The notes: generated by a model from the sequence alone, not told the origin. DNA of 64,000 bases from Anisus vortex (GCA_949126835.1 OX421505.1:3281587-3345586); one strand, 5' to 3'. Shown: positions 37,447-49,455, counted from the first letter of the stretch. Program-made: numbers and translations.

Positions 37447-38535
37447 GACCTTTGAAATACGTTTTTATAGACCTTTGAACTACGTTTATAGATCTTTAAA
37501 TTACGTTTATAGACCTTTGAACTACGTTTATAGACCTTTGAACTACGTTTAGAGACGTTGAGACTACGTTTATATACCTTTGAACTACGTTTAGAGACGT
37601 TGAGACTACGTTTATATACCTTTGAACTACGTTTATAGACGTTGGAACTACGTTTATAGACCTTTGAACTACGTTTATATACTTTTGAATTACGTTTATA
37701 GACCTTTGAACTACGTTTATATACTTTTGAACTACGTTTATAGACCTTTGAACTACGTTTATAGACCTTTGAACTACGTTTATAGACGTTGGAACTACGT
37801 TTATATACCTTTGAACTACGTTTATAGACCGTTGAACTAAGTTTATATACCTTTGAACTACGTTTATAGACGTTGGAACTACGTTTATATACCTTTGAAC
37901 TACGTTTATAGACCTTTGAACTACGTTCATATACTTTTGAATTACGTTTATAGACCTTTAAACTACGTTTATATACTTTTGAATTAAGTTTATAGACCTT
38001 TGAACTACGTTTATAGACGTTGGAACTACGTTTATAGACCTTTGAACTACGTTTATATACTTTTGAATTACGTTTATAGACCTTTGAACTACGTTTATAT
38101 ACTTTTGAACTACGTTTATAGACCTTTGAACTACGTTTATAGACCTTTGAACTACGTTTATAGACGTTGGAACTACGTTTATATACCTTTGAACTACGTT
38201 TATAGACCGTTGAACTAAGTTTATATACCTTTGAACTACGTTTATAGACGTTGGAACTACGTTTATATACCTTTGAACTACGTTTATAGACCTTTGAACT
38301 ACGTTCATATACTTTTGAATTACGTTTATAGACCTTTAAACTACGTTTATATACTTTTGAATTAAGTTTATAGACCTTTGAACTACGTTTATAGACGTTG
38401 GAACTACGTTTATATACCTTTGAACTACGTTTATAGACCTTTGAACTACGTTCATATACTTTTGAATTACGTTTATAGACCTTTGAACTACGTTTATATA
38501 CTTTTGAATTACGTTTATAGACCGTTTAACTTCTC
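37447..38535. repeat. 21-bp minisatellite with 378-bp higher-order repeat, about 51 monomers
   Basis: Monomer: GACCTTTGAACTACGTTTAT plus A, with GACGTTG and TACTTTT variants. The variant order at 37622-37930 is repeated exactly 378 bp later (18 monomers), and part of it again near 38380-38480. In-frame shadow proteins (NYVYRPL / NVVQRSI repeats) are artefacts. Confidence 0.95.
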
Positions 38536-38559
38536 AGACCAATAAAGTTAACAAAAACA

Positions 38560-38905
38560 ACTTCTGTACCCATGGGCGACAAAGACTGGCGAAAAGTGTA
38601 AACCGCCGATACGATCACCTTAAGATTACACCGGCGGCGAAAGCATAAGGGTCAGCTCCCGCTGCGGGTCCGAAGCTCATTGTACTGCCGAGAGGCCCCG
38701 GGCCTCGGTGGAGAGGAAGCATGGATGCGATGGACGCAACAATCCCGTCTTACGAACCACCCGTATGCCTGGATGTCTTTACCTATAGGATTTTTTTCGC
38801 TACCTGGTGACAGTGCAGGTATACGGACGAGCCACCGCGATAATGATCTAAGGGGAATCCGCAGTTGACTTATAAGTTGGACTGTAAAACCGTACCCTGT
38901 TACAC
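38560..38905. other. Isolated GC-rich block of unknown origin
   Basis: Markedly GC-richer than the surrounding intron, with CACCGGCGGCGAAAGCATAA, GCCCCGGGCCTCGGTGGAG and ACCACCCGTATGCCTGG. Short open frames exist on both strands without a recognised domain. It directly precedes a LINE-B-like fragment, so it may be retroelement sequence. Confidence 0.4.
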
Positions 38906-38924
38906 GGCACGCCTTCGGCAATTG

Positions 38925-38995
38925 TGTGTAATTTTTCCTACTTTGTTTAGGGAACCCATTTCATGCTCAGATGGCAGCCGTAAAAGAAAAGAAAA
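38925..38995 (-). mobile_element. Short LINE-B fragment
   Basis: GGGAACCCATTTCATGCTCA is the decayed WNGLPE-coding region in reverse. Confidence 0.45.
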
Positions 38996-39294
38996 TGGTT
39001 TGCGGTTGTCCATGCATTAGGAATTAAAAAAAGTGTTCTTTACTGTTCTTTCTTCCAGTCTTCCTACGTTTGGTGGTATTTATTATTCATCTTACACTTA
39101 GCAAATATGAATACCCAAAGACTATAATGAGATGGACATCTTGCTTTATCTTTAGATCTTAACGCGTTTATTCCGTGCGCAGCCAGTAACACTGTCTTTA
39201 TTGACTCCTAAACTTCTTTAAAGACTTCCGCTTATACAACTTAGGATTTTAATCTTAATTTCCCATTGAGAAAATCCTAGCGAATTACTAAACC

Positions 39295-39405
39295 GGAAGT
39301 CTAGAGAACAATGTGCGATCGGAAATTCCGAAAATAAATGTTTCAAGTTATCAAATAGCAGAAATATCAAAGCAAACGGTCCATCCTAATATAGTCTTTG
39401 ATGTT
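39295..39405 (+). mobile_element. LINE-C fragment, copy 2
   Basis: GCGATCGGAAATTCCGAAA, TTTCAAGTTATCAA and AAAGCAAACGGTCC align with 36280-36365. Confidence 0.55.
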
Positions 39406-40769
39406 GAACTTGGCAAATATGCAGGCCCAACGAGAAGGGGGTACAGCCGGTACGCCGTACTGGGCCCATAAGAGTTTAAGAGGCCCATGAATATTAAAAT
39501 TTAAAATAAAATTGGCAATTACGCGAGTTTTTTTTTTTTATTGTTGCAATAAAGTTAAGAGGAATTGCCCCAAAACCTCCTACAATCTCACGTGGCGCTG
39601 GGGCCCTTAATTTTGGTATTCTTTGAATGTGTACTTGAACATTTTGTTACATATTCAAAGAAGCCTCTAGTTGTAATATAGGGCCTAAATATTTTCGTTT
39701 TAGGATATCTTTTTTTATTTTTTTCTCCAGAGGCACATACAAATATAGACCTATGAGCCTTAAACGCTTACAGTTCTCCCTGTTAGCTTAGTAGCCTAGG
39801 CCAGGGGTAAGCAACCTAAGACACGCGTGCCAGACATAACTGCAGGTAGAACGATTTTAGATGGCACGCAAGAGGCCTCCAAAAGGTGCTTCTTGTTGAT
39901 TTTTTTTTCAATAATTGAATGAGGAGACACTAACTGATGAAGCCGTTGTTTCTGAATGGCGAGCGACACATTTCACTGAGTTACAAGGACGTGGCCAAAA
40001 ACACTTGAACTGTTCGATCACTTGATTGGATTTGCATTGAAACTGGACACATTTTGCACGCTAATTCAATTTCAAAACACTTAACTACTTGTAATTCCCT
40101 AATTTCTGCCATATATTAAAATAGATAGAGAGGAGTTTTATAAACAAGGACAAGACTTTCAAATTTATTTTCATACCACATCAAGTCTAACTGGATTTAT
40201 CCATATGCAAACGTCTTAGATGTGGATCTTTTTTTTTAAGTGGAGGGATAATGACCATTTAAAATGAAGCAAGTTCAATTTAAAAAAATTGGCATCAAAA
40301 TCCTAGAATAATAATTAAAGGTAATATTAGTGTTGTTTTTTTGGAATCACTATCACTATAGAATCAAATTTGGAAACTTTATTTTAATAAAGGGGAGGTA
40401 ATAAACCCGTTATGTATTTCTTTTCTTTTTGCTCTAATATTTCCAATATGTTTCATATTTTTTATTAATAAAAACATTAAAAACTTTTACAAATTATAAT
40501 TTTAAAATTATCAAATATGTAAGTTGGTTAAAAAGTATATAAATATTATTTGACTAAAGAATTTATAATAAAATTTGTACAATTTTAAACATTACATTAA
40601 CTACCAGACTTTAAGGTTCACTTCACCGGAGTAAAACGAATCGAGACTAATCTCTTCTGAGTACAAACACATTCTACTGCTCACCTATTGACCTCTTTCT
40701 AAAACAATCACACATTAAAGGACATTTCAGTTAAACTGAGATCGAAATATAATTAATATTAAAAGATGT

Positions 40770-41510
40770 AGTACAGATAAATCTCCATATAGGTTCGGTG
40801 CAAACAGTTGACCGTTCCCATCCACTCTTTCCTCCTGCAAGGCAGGGTAGTCTAAAAGCAAATGCTCGACCGTCTCTTCTGCTTCAAAGCAATGTCGACA
40901 CCGCGAATCGAAATTGGGCCTAAATCGTCCGAAATAGGCACCAACGGGACAGTGGCCTGTACGGAACAGGGCAATGGTGGCTTGTTCTCTTCTGCGGAGT
41001 TTCCACCACGGATCAGCTCGATTTGGCCGTTTTAGTTGCTTGCCACACACCTCGACCCTTGTCAGACTCGTCCTAGTTATTAAACCATTGTCTTGACTCC
41101 CACGAACGTATCGTTCTGTGGGCACTCTCAAAGGAGTATGCCCGTACAGTCATTAGAGCAGCTGCGCGCCTCTCAGCCAGGCAAGCGCCGTGACCGACTG
41201 GTTCAATCAGGTTCGCCCCTATCTTTGGCAGGTTAAAAGATAGATGAGGAGGAGGTTCCACTCCCGTCCGCAAGGACGTGCGGTCGACTGAGAGTCCGAT
41301 CTCTTCGCTGAGCTTCAATGCGTGGTGCATGAAGGACTGCATTGAGATCCGTTTCCTACCCTCCCAGGAATCTACGAGCTTCCTGTGAGGCGAACTTTCC
41401 TCCAACCGTTTATACCGCTCGTATGCGGTAATAACAGCCCTTTTCCTTCTCCCAATCAGAGGCGGCACGTTTGCCATGATTTCCACAGCCGCTGTCGGGG
41501 CGATTCGGAA
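40770..41510 (-). pseudogene. Non-LTR retrotransposon C-terminal region, frameshifted
   Basis: Two overlapping minus-strand open frames (41486-41073, then 41131-40727) together cover the C-terminal part of a LINE ORF2. The upstream one has EIMANVPPLIGRRKRAVITA and the downstream one a CCHC-like segment SRCRHCFEAEETVEHLLLDY. They differ by one frame, so a frameshift lies near 41073-41131. No catalytic reverse transcriptase core is present. Confidence 0.75.
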
Positions 41511-41712
41511 CGTTCCACATAACTACCAAGTTTGTATGATTACTATGTCTCTACACCGTTTAACGATCTTTCTGACGTCAATCGTAAACAATGTTCAGTG
41601 ATAATCCAAGAGATTATCTCAGTAAAACTGATCGAAATATAATTAATGTATAATATGTGCCAGATCCATATCCCGAATCACGATAATTTTAGATAATTTT
41701 AGGCGATAATTG

Positions 41713-41785
41713 ATCATAGGGCCGGTGAAGCAGCGTTCACCAGTTTCTATGATCACTTTGGTCCGAAGGGTACTTTACTTAGGCG
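41713..41785. repeat. SINE 3'-end foldback fragment
   Basis: GGCCGGTGAAGCAGCGTTCA (reverse SINE) is followed at once by CACTTTGGTCCGAAGGGTAC (forward SINE end), an inverted junction within 40 bp. Confidence 0.5.
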
Positions 41786-42364
41786 ATAATTAACTATCAA
41801 AATGTGAAAATGTCATAATACATCTGTGTATTTGGTGTAAATGCAAATAAATTAAAAAGGAAAATAACCTGGAAAACTTGTTTTTTTTTAAGTTAAATAG
41901 TAAACGCTCTAAAGATTTTCTCTATGCATCTCGTTTTGGGCCTCTATCTTGTTACGGCGCTAAATCAATATTATTATTAAAAAAAAATTACAAATATATA
42001 ATAGAGCAAGTTGGCTTTCGGGCTGTTGGCCCGCTGAATGATTTAAAAATCCTAGTTTGGCACACTTTTAGCAAAAGGTTGCCGACTGTGGCCTAAATAC
42101 TCTATGTCGCTGCATACCGGTACTAGTATGGCAGTCAAAGCTAGTTAGTCGATCCTTTTACACTTTAATGATTTCCTGTGCGGTAACCAAGAGGGGAGGT
42201 TGAAGGTATCATAATCTTAGACAAATTTAGTGAAAATTTAAAACATATTTTTCTTTTGTCATTTAACAATATGTATTTTGGAAAGAGCCTGTCCAAAGAA
42301 ATTATGTGTCATCTGTATTGCCACAGCAGATCTAACCTTACATTTGACTGGTGACTATTTAAAA

Positions 42365-42425
42365 ACTGACAAGAGTAACACCGATAGTTAAATCACTAAA
42401 CCTAGAAACACTAGCGGACATAAAT
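42365..42425 (+). mobile_element. LINE-B fragment
   Basis: CTGACAAGAGTAACACCGAT and AAATCACTAAACCTAGAAAC match 49069-49120. Confidence 0.5.
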
Positions 42426-42531
42426 TATCAATCAACAAGTGAGATTTACTTTTCCCATTTTACACATCTTTGTAATATTACTTGCAAGATCAATACTGAA
42501 GCGCAGGAACAATTACAATAATTTAAACTAG

Positions 42532-42710
42532 AGACCAACCGAAAATTGGCTACGGTTTCGGTTTGGGTGCCAAAAATAAGCAAATGGTCTTTTTCGGTGT
42601 AGTTTCGGTTTCTGCCGAAGAAAAAAGTGAGCTTTCGGTTTGCTTACGGTTTCGGCCGAAAGTAACATTGACTTTCGATCAACTGCCGAATATCTATTTT
42701 AACTTTCAAT
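42532..42710 (+). repeat. CCGAAA-rich dispersed repeat, copy 2
   Basis: ACGGTTTCGGTTTGGGTGCC, TTCGGCCGAAAGTAAC and ACTGCCGAATATCT match 23935-24195 in inverse orientation. A related TTCGGTTTTTGTCGGAA block lies at 42858-42874. Confidence 0.5.
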
Positions 42711-44087
42711 TTTTAGATTGCAACGATAGTGCTGCTTCTATTACTCTTCATATTGATAATTTTGAATAACATTATACATAATACATGTATAAGTATATAC
42801 AACTGTATATTAGGCTTACATTTTCTATGTAGTGATGTTAAACAAAAACCGGATTCCGATTTTCGGTTTTTGTCGGAAATAGGGAGGAAATCATTTCAAT
42901 TTGGTGTCCCACGATTTTTTTTTTCGGAGAGGTATTTAAACCATGTTTCATTCATAAGAAACAATTCATTAACATTAAATACTTGCAAACACTAATTAGT
43001 CAAAGGTGACTCATAGGCCTATTGCAGTCTTTTTTTTTTCAAATCCCGAATATTGCTTGAAATACAAGCACAGACAACAAAAAAGGGCAGATGTTACAAC
43101 TAACGCTAGTGATATTTACAGCCGTAGTACTATTGTATACTTAGATAGAGTACCCATAAACTATTTAATATTAAAAATGTGCAGTATTTTAAAATCTGCA
43201 GTCTTTTAAAATCTTTTGTTTGGCTATTTCTATTTTTCAGTTACGGTTTCGAATGTGTAGTAAAATTATTAGTCTCTAATTAAAACTAAGAACTATGTAC
43301 TTGATTAAAGTATTCTTGTAATAGACCTGTAAGGCTGTGATTGAAATTATTACAATGGTAAATGGTAACACGTATGACAGTTTCACAAAATAATCCACAG
43401 ACCTTTTAAAAAGATTCCTGATTTTTCCATCGTATGTAATACTAAAAAAATCATCAAGGTATGACTAGTGTTCGAAAAAAAAAGTAGAGCGAAAAGGGGG
43501 GGGGGCAGAAAAGATCTCGTACCGGCCACTTTTTTTTTAAGTCTCGAGGGCCCTGCAAATATGAATATTATATACACTTGTTCTGTTGACCTTATAATAT
43601 CTTAAGGAATCAGTCAAAATTAATCAATCAGCAAGCTTAGTTATATTTAGTAAATAGGCCTACTTTAAATAAGCATAATAACTTTCGATCATTGATAGTC
43701 TAGTCCAATATTTTCTCCATTCTTATTAATTCAAATTATGTTACCTCAGGAAGTGTCAATTATGTCGGTTAATACTACAGTTGCTTTGTCCTATGCTTGA
43801 AAAGTTTAAGAATTATTAATTAGCTTTATATCATTTTCAGCCTATAGAATTATATTCGTGTTCTTACTTGTTTGTTGCTCAATGTTAAATTCGCTCTAAG
43901 CTTACACTATGTTGGCAGCGCTAGAGAAATAGAATTATGTATATATATATTTAGAGAGAGAGAATAGATTTTTCCAAGAACCTATACTCCGTTTGTTATC
44001 AATTCACTGCTATTAAATTATCAGACATTTCCGCGTTTCAATAAATGACACCCATTGTTTTCTTTGTCGACTTCGCCATAATAAGAT
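42711..44087. other. No supported gene
   Basis: AT-rich intron 3 DNA; open frames 42729-43209 are unrecognised. TA microsatellite near 43940. Confidence 0.4.
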
Positions 44088-44738
44088 TGTGTTCAGTAGA
44101 CCTACATAATAAGACGTTCAGCATTGTGTTCAGTAGACCTACATAATAAGACGTTCAGCATTGTGTACAGTAGACCTACATAATAAGACGTTCAGCATTG
44201 TGTTCAGTAGACCTACATAATAAGACGTTCAGCATTGTGTACAGTAGACCTACATAATAAGACGTTCAGCATTGTGTACAGTAGACCTACATAATAAGAC
44301 GTTCAGCATTGTGTTCAGTAGACCTACATAATAAGACGTTCAGCATTGTGTACAGTAGACCTACATAATAAGACGTTCAGCATTGTGTACAGTAGACCTA
44401 CATAATAAGACGTTCAGCATTGTGTACAGTAGACCTACATAATAAGACGTTCAGCATTGTATACAGTAGACCTACATAATAAGACGTTCAGCATTGTGTA
44501 CAGTAGACCTACATAATAAGACGTTCAGCATTGTGTTCAGTAGACCTACATAATAAGACGTTCAGCATTGTGTTCAGCAGACCTACATAATAAGACGTTC
44601 AGCATTGTGTTCAGTAGACCTACATAATAAGACGTTCAGCATTGTGTTCAGTAGACCTACATAATAAGACGTTCAGCATTGTGTTCAGTAGACCTACATA
44701 ATAAGACGTTCAGCATTGTGTTCAGTAGACCTACATAA
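44088..44738. repeat. 37-bp minisatellite, about 17 copies, two-variant
   Basis: Unit: CATTGTGTTCAGTAGACCTA then CATAATAAGACGTTCAG; GTGTTCAG and GTGTACAG versions are interleaved. It shares the exact word CTACATAATA with the 28-bp satellite at 8899-10893. Confidence 0.95.
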
Positions 44739-44859
44739 TGGACTTGAGTGTATGCTATAGTATCTACCATGGTGTGTATATGCAACTTGTCGCTATTTGT
44801 CTTATATCTCTTTCTGTCTCTATATCTTTATTTATCAGTCACAAGTTATATGATACTCT

Positions 44860-45151
44860 TTTGATTTGCATCTCTCTTTATTCTCTCTGTGATTCTCTCT
44901 CTCTCTCTGTCTCTCTCTCTCTTTCTTTCACGTTCTGTCTGACTTTATTTCTGTAAAATGCTTCTTCTGTCGATTTACTATTTTCATTGCGTGTCCTTTA
45001 CTTTTTTTTCTCCGTTTTCCTTAAGCTTTCTTTTATTACTCTTTTCTGAACATCGTGATAGCTCTCTCCTTCTCTCTCTCTCTCTTTCTCCTCCTCTCTC
45101 CCCCTTTCTCTTTCTCTCTCTCTCTCTCTTTCTCCTCCTCTCTCCCCCTTT

Positions 45152-45182
<31 letters not shown>

Positions 45183-45355
45183 CTCCTCTCTCCCCCTTTC
45201 TCTTTCTCTCTCTCTCTCTTTCTCCTCCTCTCTCCCCCTTTCTCTTTCTCTCTCTCTCTCTCTTTCTATCCCTCTACCTCTCTTTAGTCTTCTCTCCCTT
45301 TTTTATCGCAATATCTTTCTCACTCTCGTTTTTACTCACTAACTCATTCTCTCTC

Positions 45356-45416
<61 letters not shown>

Positions 45417-45420
45417 TGTG
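44860..45420. repeat. CT-rich tract with CTCCTCTCTCCCCC blocks
   Basis: At least four near-identical blocks of CTTTCTCCTCCTCTCTCCCC plus CTTTCTCTTTCTCTC, then pure (CT)n at 45350-45400 and (ATCT)n. Serine/leucine open frames here are artefacts. Confidence 0.9.
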
Positions 45421-45444
45421 ATTCTTTTGCTCCCGCTCTTCTAG

Positions 45445-45445
<1 letters not shown>

Positions 45446-45503
<58 letters not shown>
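45446..45503. repeat. (CA)29 microsatellite
   Basis: Uninterrupted CA dinucleotides. It lies about 450 bp upstream of the exon 4 acceptor. Confidence 0.97.
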
Positions 45504-45508
<5 letters not shown>

Positions 45509-45726
45509 CAAAAGCAACAAAGTTCTCACTTCAATATCAGGAATGCCCATCACCATAGTATCAGTCTTTTGCTTGTATAGATAGATATATGACATAATAT
45601 ATGTATGTAGAAATTTTTCTCCGTAGAATGTGTTTGTGTACGTTAAGAATATGATTAGACTTTGGTGTCATCCACAAATAACATCGCTCACATTGAGAAG
45701 TAGAGGGTTTCATACATTTAAAATAA

Positions 45727-45823
45727 AATTCCACATTGACTAGCTTTACTTGAATATAAACCACACTTATATATTCCACATTGACTAGCTTTACTTGAAT
45801 ATAAACCACACTTTTATATAGTA
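45727..45823. repeat. Tandem duplication, about 45 bp x 2
   Basis: ATTCCACATTGACTAGCTTT and ACTTGAATATAAACCACACT occur twice in a row. Confidence 0.85.
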
Positions 45824-45955
45824 TCTTCCTGTAATATTTTGTATGACGTCTTAGGAAGATTTGGACAAAATCAAATGACGTTATTTGTGGACGACCCCTC
45901 AAAAGTGTAACTTTAAAAAGCCATGATTCTAAACGTGTTCTTCTTGTATCCACAG

Positions 45956-46686
45956 AGACAACAGAGAAAGCCAGCACGATCGACGTCACGATGACCAACC
46001 GGATAGACGGAGAGACGTGAAAGACCGGCGGAAGGATGGGCGCGGGGAGCAGGGAGACCGGTACCGCCAGAGCCCCGTCAATGGGCGCCGTGAGTATTCC
46101 GACAAGGATAGCTACAGAGGATCACGCGAACGCCTTAACGACCTCCAGCAGCAACAGCAGTCGGGCGTGACCGAGCAAGAGTTGGACTCGGGGAGGCTGG
46201 ACCGTCGCGGGGGCAGCCGCCACCACAGGGAGCGCACGGCGGCGAAGGACCAGCGCCGGTCCCCGAGCCGGGAGCGAGAGAGGGACAGGTTCGGCCCGCA
46301 GGACTCACAGGAGGACCTCCAGTTCTCCAGGCACCGCATACTCATCGACCACGCCAGCGACAATCAGGCGGACGACTCCCGGGACGCCCCCGGTGGCGCC
46401 AAGGATCCGGGCGACAAGAAGCAGCACCTGGACCCCAGCTCGGCCGGTGGCGGGCGCACCCGGAATAACCGCAAGAAGATTGAGACCATGCTGCGGAACG
46501 ATTCCCTCAGCTCGGACCCTTCCGACTGCGTCCGGCCTCCGCCACCCAAGCCCCACAAACACCGGCGCGGCAAGAAGCAGCGCCAGCACAGCTTGAGCAG
46601 CAGCGAGGACGAGCTCCAGTCGACTCCGGAGTGCTCCAGCTGTGAGGAAGAGGTGGACCTAGAGAGCGAAAGTGTCAGCGAGAAAG
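45956..46686 (+). CDS. Rim: RIM exon 4: charged linker ending in conserved acidic block
   Basis: The acceptor is TTCTTGTATCCACAG. The first A completes the Arg split at the end of exon 3 (phase 2). The exon encodes an Arg/Asp/Gln-rich disordered region with QQQQQ, then METMLRNDSLSSDPS-like text (reading ETMLRNDSLSSDPSDCVRPP) and PPPPKPHKHRRGKKQRQ. It ends SSSEDELQSTPECSSCEEE followed by VDLESESVSEKG. This closing block is diagnostic of RIM, where vertebrate proteins have very similar text before the PDZ domain. The donor is AAA G|GTCAGT, phase 1. No breaks. The frame is open to the acceptor; a GTG at 46017 is not a start. Confidence 0.96.
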
Positions 46687-46809
46687 GTCAGTAAAACATT
46701 AGTACAGTTAATAGAATAGTGCCCCAATTGTTGAAGAATCCCCAAATATCCTCAAAGACGGTTTGTCCTTACCCGCGGGTATTCTTTTTTTTTATCCTAA
46801 TATGACTTA

Positions 46810-46995
46810 CTTGACCTTATTCTGTAAATCCCCATAGGAGCATAGGGCTGCAACTACACTTTTCCACCGGTCTTGGTATTGGGCTGCTCCCATTATATGT
46901 GTCCAGGTGAAGCCAACTGCCTTTGCCTCACCTACGATCGACCTTCTTCCAAGTCTACCTGAATCTGCTTACTTTCCTTTTGCCCTGAGGATTCC
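46810..46995 (-). pseudogene. RTE-type LINE C-terminal fragment
   Basis: The minus strand reads WNPQGKRK ... TWTHIMGAAQYQDRWKSVV then ALCSYGD, the typical RTE tail (..GKRKRGRP..TW.....DR..WR..V.ALCS..). 5'-truncated and with a short frame disturbance. Confidence 0.65.
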
Positions 46996-46999
46996 AGGC

Positions 47000-47530
47000 A
47001 ATATTCCATTTTATCTAGAGAGCCCCCAATGATTCTCAAAGATGTTTAATCCTAATTTCTACTAATCTAATTTTTGTCTTTAATGACTAACAAAATTCTA
47101 AGTCACATCCTCATTCTGCTGAAGGTCTTACAAGTTACAAGGTGTCAAAGCACACCTTTTCATCCTTGTGCTACACTGGAGAGTTCGTTCTCCGAGCTCT
47201 AAGATAGAAATCTCGGTCCGCATTCTCGCTAAAAAGAGAAGTTAGGTCATCCCTGAATCTATCTACGCCAGAAGAGCTGTCAGTGAACCAGCAAGGTGGT
47301 CGGGCATTGCTCAGGCCACACTATTTCCTTTTATAACACTGTATCAGTGTGAGGGGAAGAGGGGCAAGTTAAACCATTCTCATTAAACCAATATCATAAA
47401 TATATAGGAAACGAATGTATTTGTTTACGTTTGTTTAATTTTAAAATTACCTTTAATTATTGACTTGTATTTGTGTTTCCATGACAACAATTAGTTTTTA
47501 TGAGAATTTCCCTTTTTTCTAAAATTAATC
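47000..47530. other. Intron 4, no gene recognised
   Basis: Moderate-GC block at 47100-47340 of unknown origin. Confidence 0.4.
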
Positions 47531-47531
47531 A

Positions 47532-47947
47532 CAGTGGTACCTCGAGTTAAGAACATTAATTCTTTCCAGAAAACAGTTCGTAACCCGAAACGAACGTTCG
47601 TAACCCGAAACATTGAACATAGAGACAGTCTGTTTTATGAAAAGATGAAAAGAATCGTTCTTCTTATTATTATTAACATCCGGGCGTTCACCTGACAGAA
47701 CGCAGAGAATTAGTGTACTTCACGAAAAATAATACAACCCAAAAAAAAGTAATGTAAAATATATTTTAAAAAAGGATTTAGTCTATCTTTCTTACTAAGA
47801 AAACGATGGTTTTCTCTCTCTCTCTCTCGCTCTCTCTCTCTCGCCTTCGTTTGTCGCCTGAGACAATGTTCGTTAACCGAGACAAAAACTTAAATCCACA
47901 AGTTGTTTGTTCGGAGCCTGAGGCGTTCGTAACACGAGGTGCCACTG
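47532..47947. mobile_element. TIR MITE with subterminal repeats, 416 bp
   Basis: Ends CAGTGGTACCTCGAGTTAAG and the inverse of CGTAACACGAGGTGCCACTG. GTTCGTAACCCGAAAC is repeated in tandem at 47575-47612. hAT-like by its CAGTGG ends; no clear target duplication. Confidence 0.65.
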
Positions 47948-48146
47948 TATTTGGGTCTTGGATAGAAAAATAGAAAAGTTAAGGAATATTTACTTATAAT
48001 TGTTTAACCATTAAACTCCCAATTGTTTTAATCTTTGTGTTTGTTATTTCTTTGTTCATTCTGCAACGTTTATTAACCCCCCACCCCCCTTTTTCCGAAT
48101 TGTTTTACAAAAAAAACAACTAAACTTACCATTCCCAATTAAAAAG

Positions 48147-48256
48147 CTCTCTCCGTTAAAGCGAGTGATTATTACGTGGGTGATAATCTAACTCACACGG
48201 AGGAGAGGTGGAAAAAGGACGAAATACTGGCTGCAAAAATTAAGAAATTTCTCTCG
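48147..48256 (+). CDS. Rim: Candidate alternative RIM exon (110 nt)
   Basis: Joined to exon 4 in phase 1 (G+CT = Ala), it encodes LSVKASDYYVGDNLTHTEE then RWKKDEILAAKIKKFLS, with no stop. It is followed by a consensus donor, CTCG|GTGAGT, phase 0. The acceptor (AATTAAAAAG) is purine-rich and weak, with a C/T tract some 60 nt upstream, as is common for regulated exons. It cannot splice into exon 52619 in frame through this donor: a stop follows within three codons. A second GT four bases on (donor A|GTCAAT) would end in phase 1 and allow inclusion of both. Function is unknown to me; the charged segment would sit just before the PDZ region. Confidence 0.6.
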
Positions 48257-48654
48257 GTGAGTCAATAATACCACACACACAAACAAAGGTTGCCCCACCC
48301 TTTTTTTTTTGTCAAGGAGCGCCCCGGCTCTCTTATCACACATATTACAAATCCACATCTAAATCACATGTGGCAAAGATAAGTATAGTGGATGGGAGAC
48401 AGGGAGCCGGGGTGCTTCGGTTGTGTGATTTTGGTATATCTTTTTATATTCAGATGTATATAACCTTTTTTCTTTGTTTTTTTGCATGTGTTGTTATGTA
48501 GAAGTTATAGTCGCTGCGTGTTTTGCTTGTTGATTCCGTTGACTCTTATCAGTAGAACTATATCAGTACGTGTGACTTTGTTTTTAAAATTAATTTTTAT
48601 AAAAATTGTAACACTCAGAAGTTGATAAAGTAATTTCAGTGTATACATGAAGAC

Positions 48655-48855
48655 GAAAATATTTCTTCAACTTTCACAACTTTTTAATGACGAAAAACGA
48701 AATATTTCAACTTTATAATGACGAAAAACGAAATATGTCAACTTTCACAACTTTCTAATGACGAAAAACGAAATATTTCAACTTTCATAACCTTCTAATG
48801 ACGAAAAACTAAATATTTCAACTTTCACAACTTTCTAATGACGAAAAAAGATTAA
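48655..48855. repeat. 40-bp tandem repeat, about 5 copies
   Basis: Unit built from CAACTTTCACAACTTTCTAA and TGACGAAAAACGAAATATTT; one copy is shortened. Starts 400 bp after the alternative exon. Confidence 0.9.
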
Positions 48856-48999
48856 AACAAGAAAAATTGGGCTTAGGATTTTATCGCACACGTGATACAA
48901 ATACAAACCAAATATACATTTTAAAGGAAGACAAAACAGAGACTTTAATTAAAAAGAGGCTGTAACACACACTAACATCTTTGAACTTGCCCATCAACT

Positions 49000-49455
49000 A
49001 AACAAACATTTAAAAAAATAGAACAAATTCAAAAAAGAGCTGCAAGGTTCATAAAAAGTGAATATTCACAACTGACAAGAGTAACACCATTAGTCAAATC
49101 ACTAAACCTCGAAACACTGTAGGACAGAAGGGCAAAGAGTAAAGTAGTAATAATACATTAGGTATTCAACTCTAATTTAGAAATAGGCTACAACCCAATA
49201 ACAACCTGTTGCAATGCTTAGGTAAACATAGTAACCTTTATGCTTGGACAAATGCATATAAGTACTCTTTCTTCCAGAGTGGCATTCGAGCATGGAAAGG
49301 CTTGCCTAAAAAACAACAACAGGAAAACCAGTAACTTAACATCATTAATAAAAACATTAATAAAGATTCAAGACTAGACTCGGACCACGGATGAGCGTAG
49401 GACGCCATAATCTTCTTTACAGAAGGAGCGTCTGCAGTATAAGCTTATTAGATAA
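49000..49455 (+). mobile_element. LINE-B, longest 3' copy
   Basis: Encodes IEQIQKRAARFIKSEYSQL, a typical segment near the C-terminus of non-LTR reverse transcriptases. Then a decayed stretch, YKYSFFQSGIRAWKGLP (49256-49306), the conserved GAGCGTAGGACGCCATAATC end and a short TTAGATAAGAT tail. In-frame stops are present. Confidence 0.8.

Larger units (their letters stand above)
39802..42090 (+). mobile_element. hAT-A copy 4 with nested LINE
   Basis: Begins CAGGGGTAAGCAACCTAAG and ends AGCAAAAGGTTGCCGACTG. AT-rich interior blocks (ACATTAACTACC, TCAGTTAAACTGAGATCG) occur on both sides of a LINE insertion at about 40770-41510. The block containing the hairpin is present twice, so the insertion was accompanied by a rearrangement or partial duplication. 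Confidence 0.65.

Noticed and set aside
47532..47955. Matching 8-bp target duplication for the CAGTGGTACC MITE
   Set aside because: ATTAATCA and TATTTGGG do not match, so the insertion boundaries rest on the inverted ends only.
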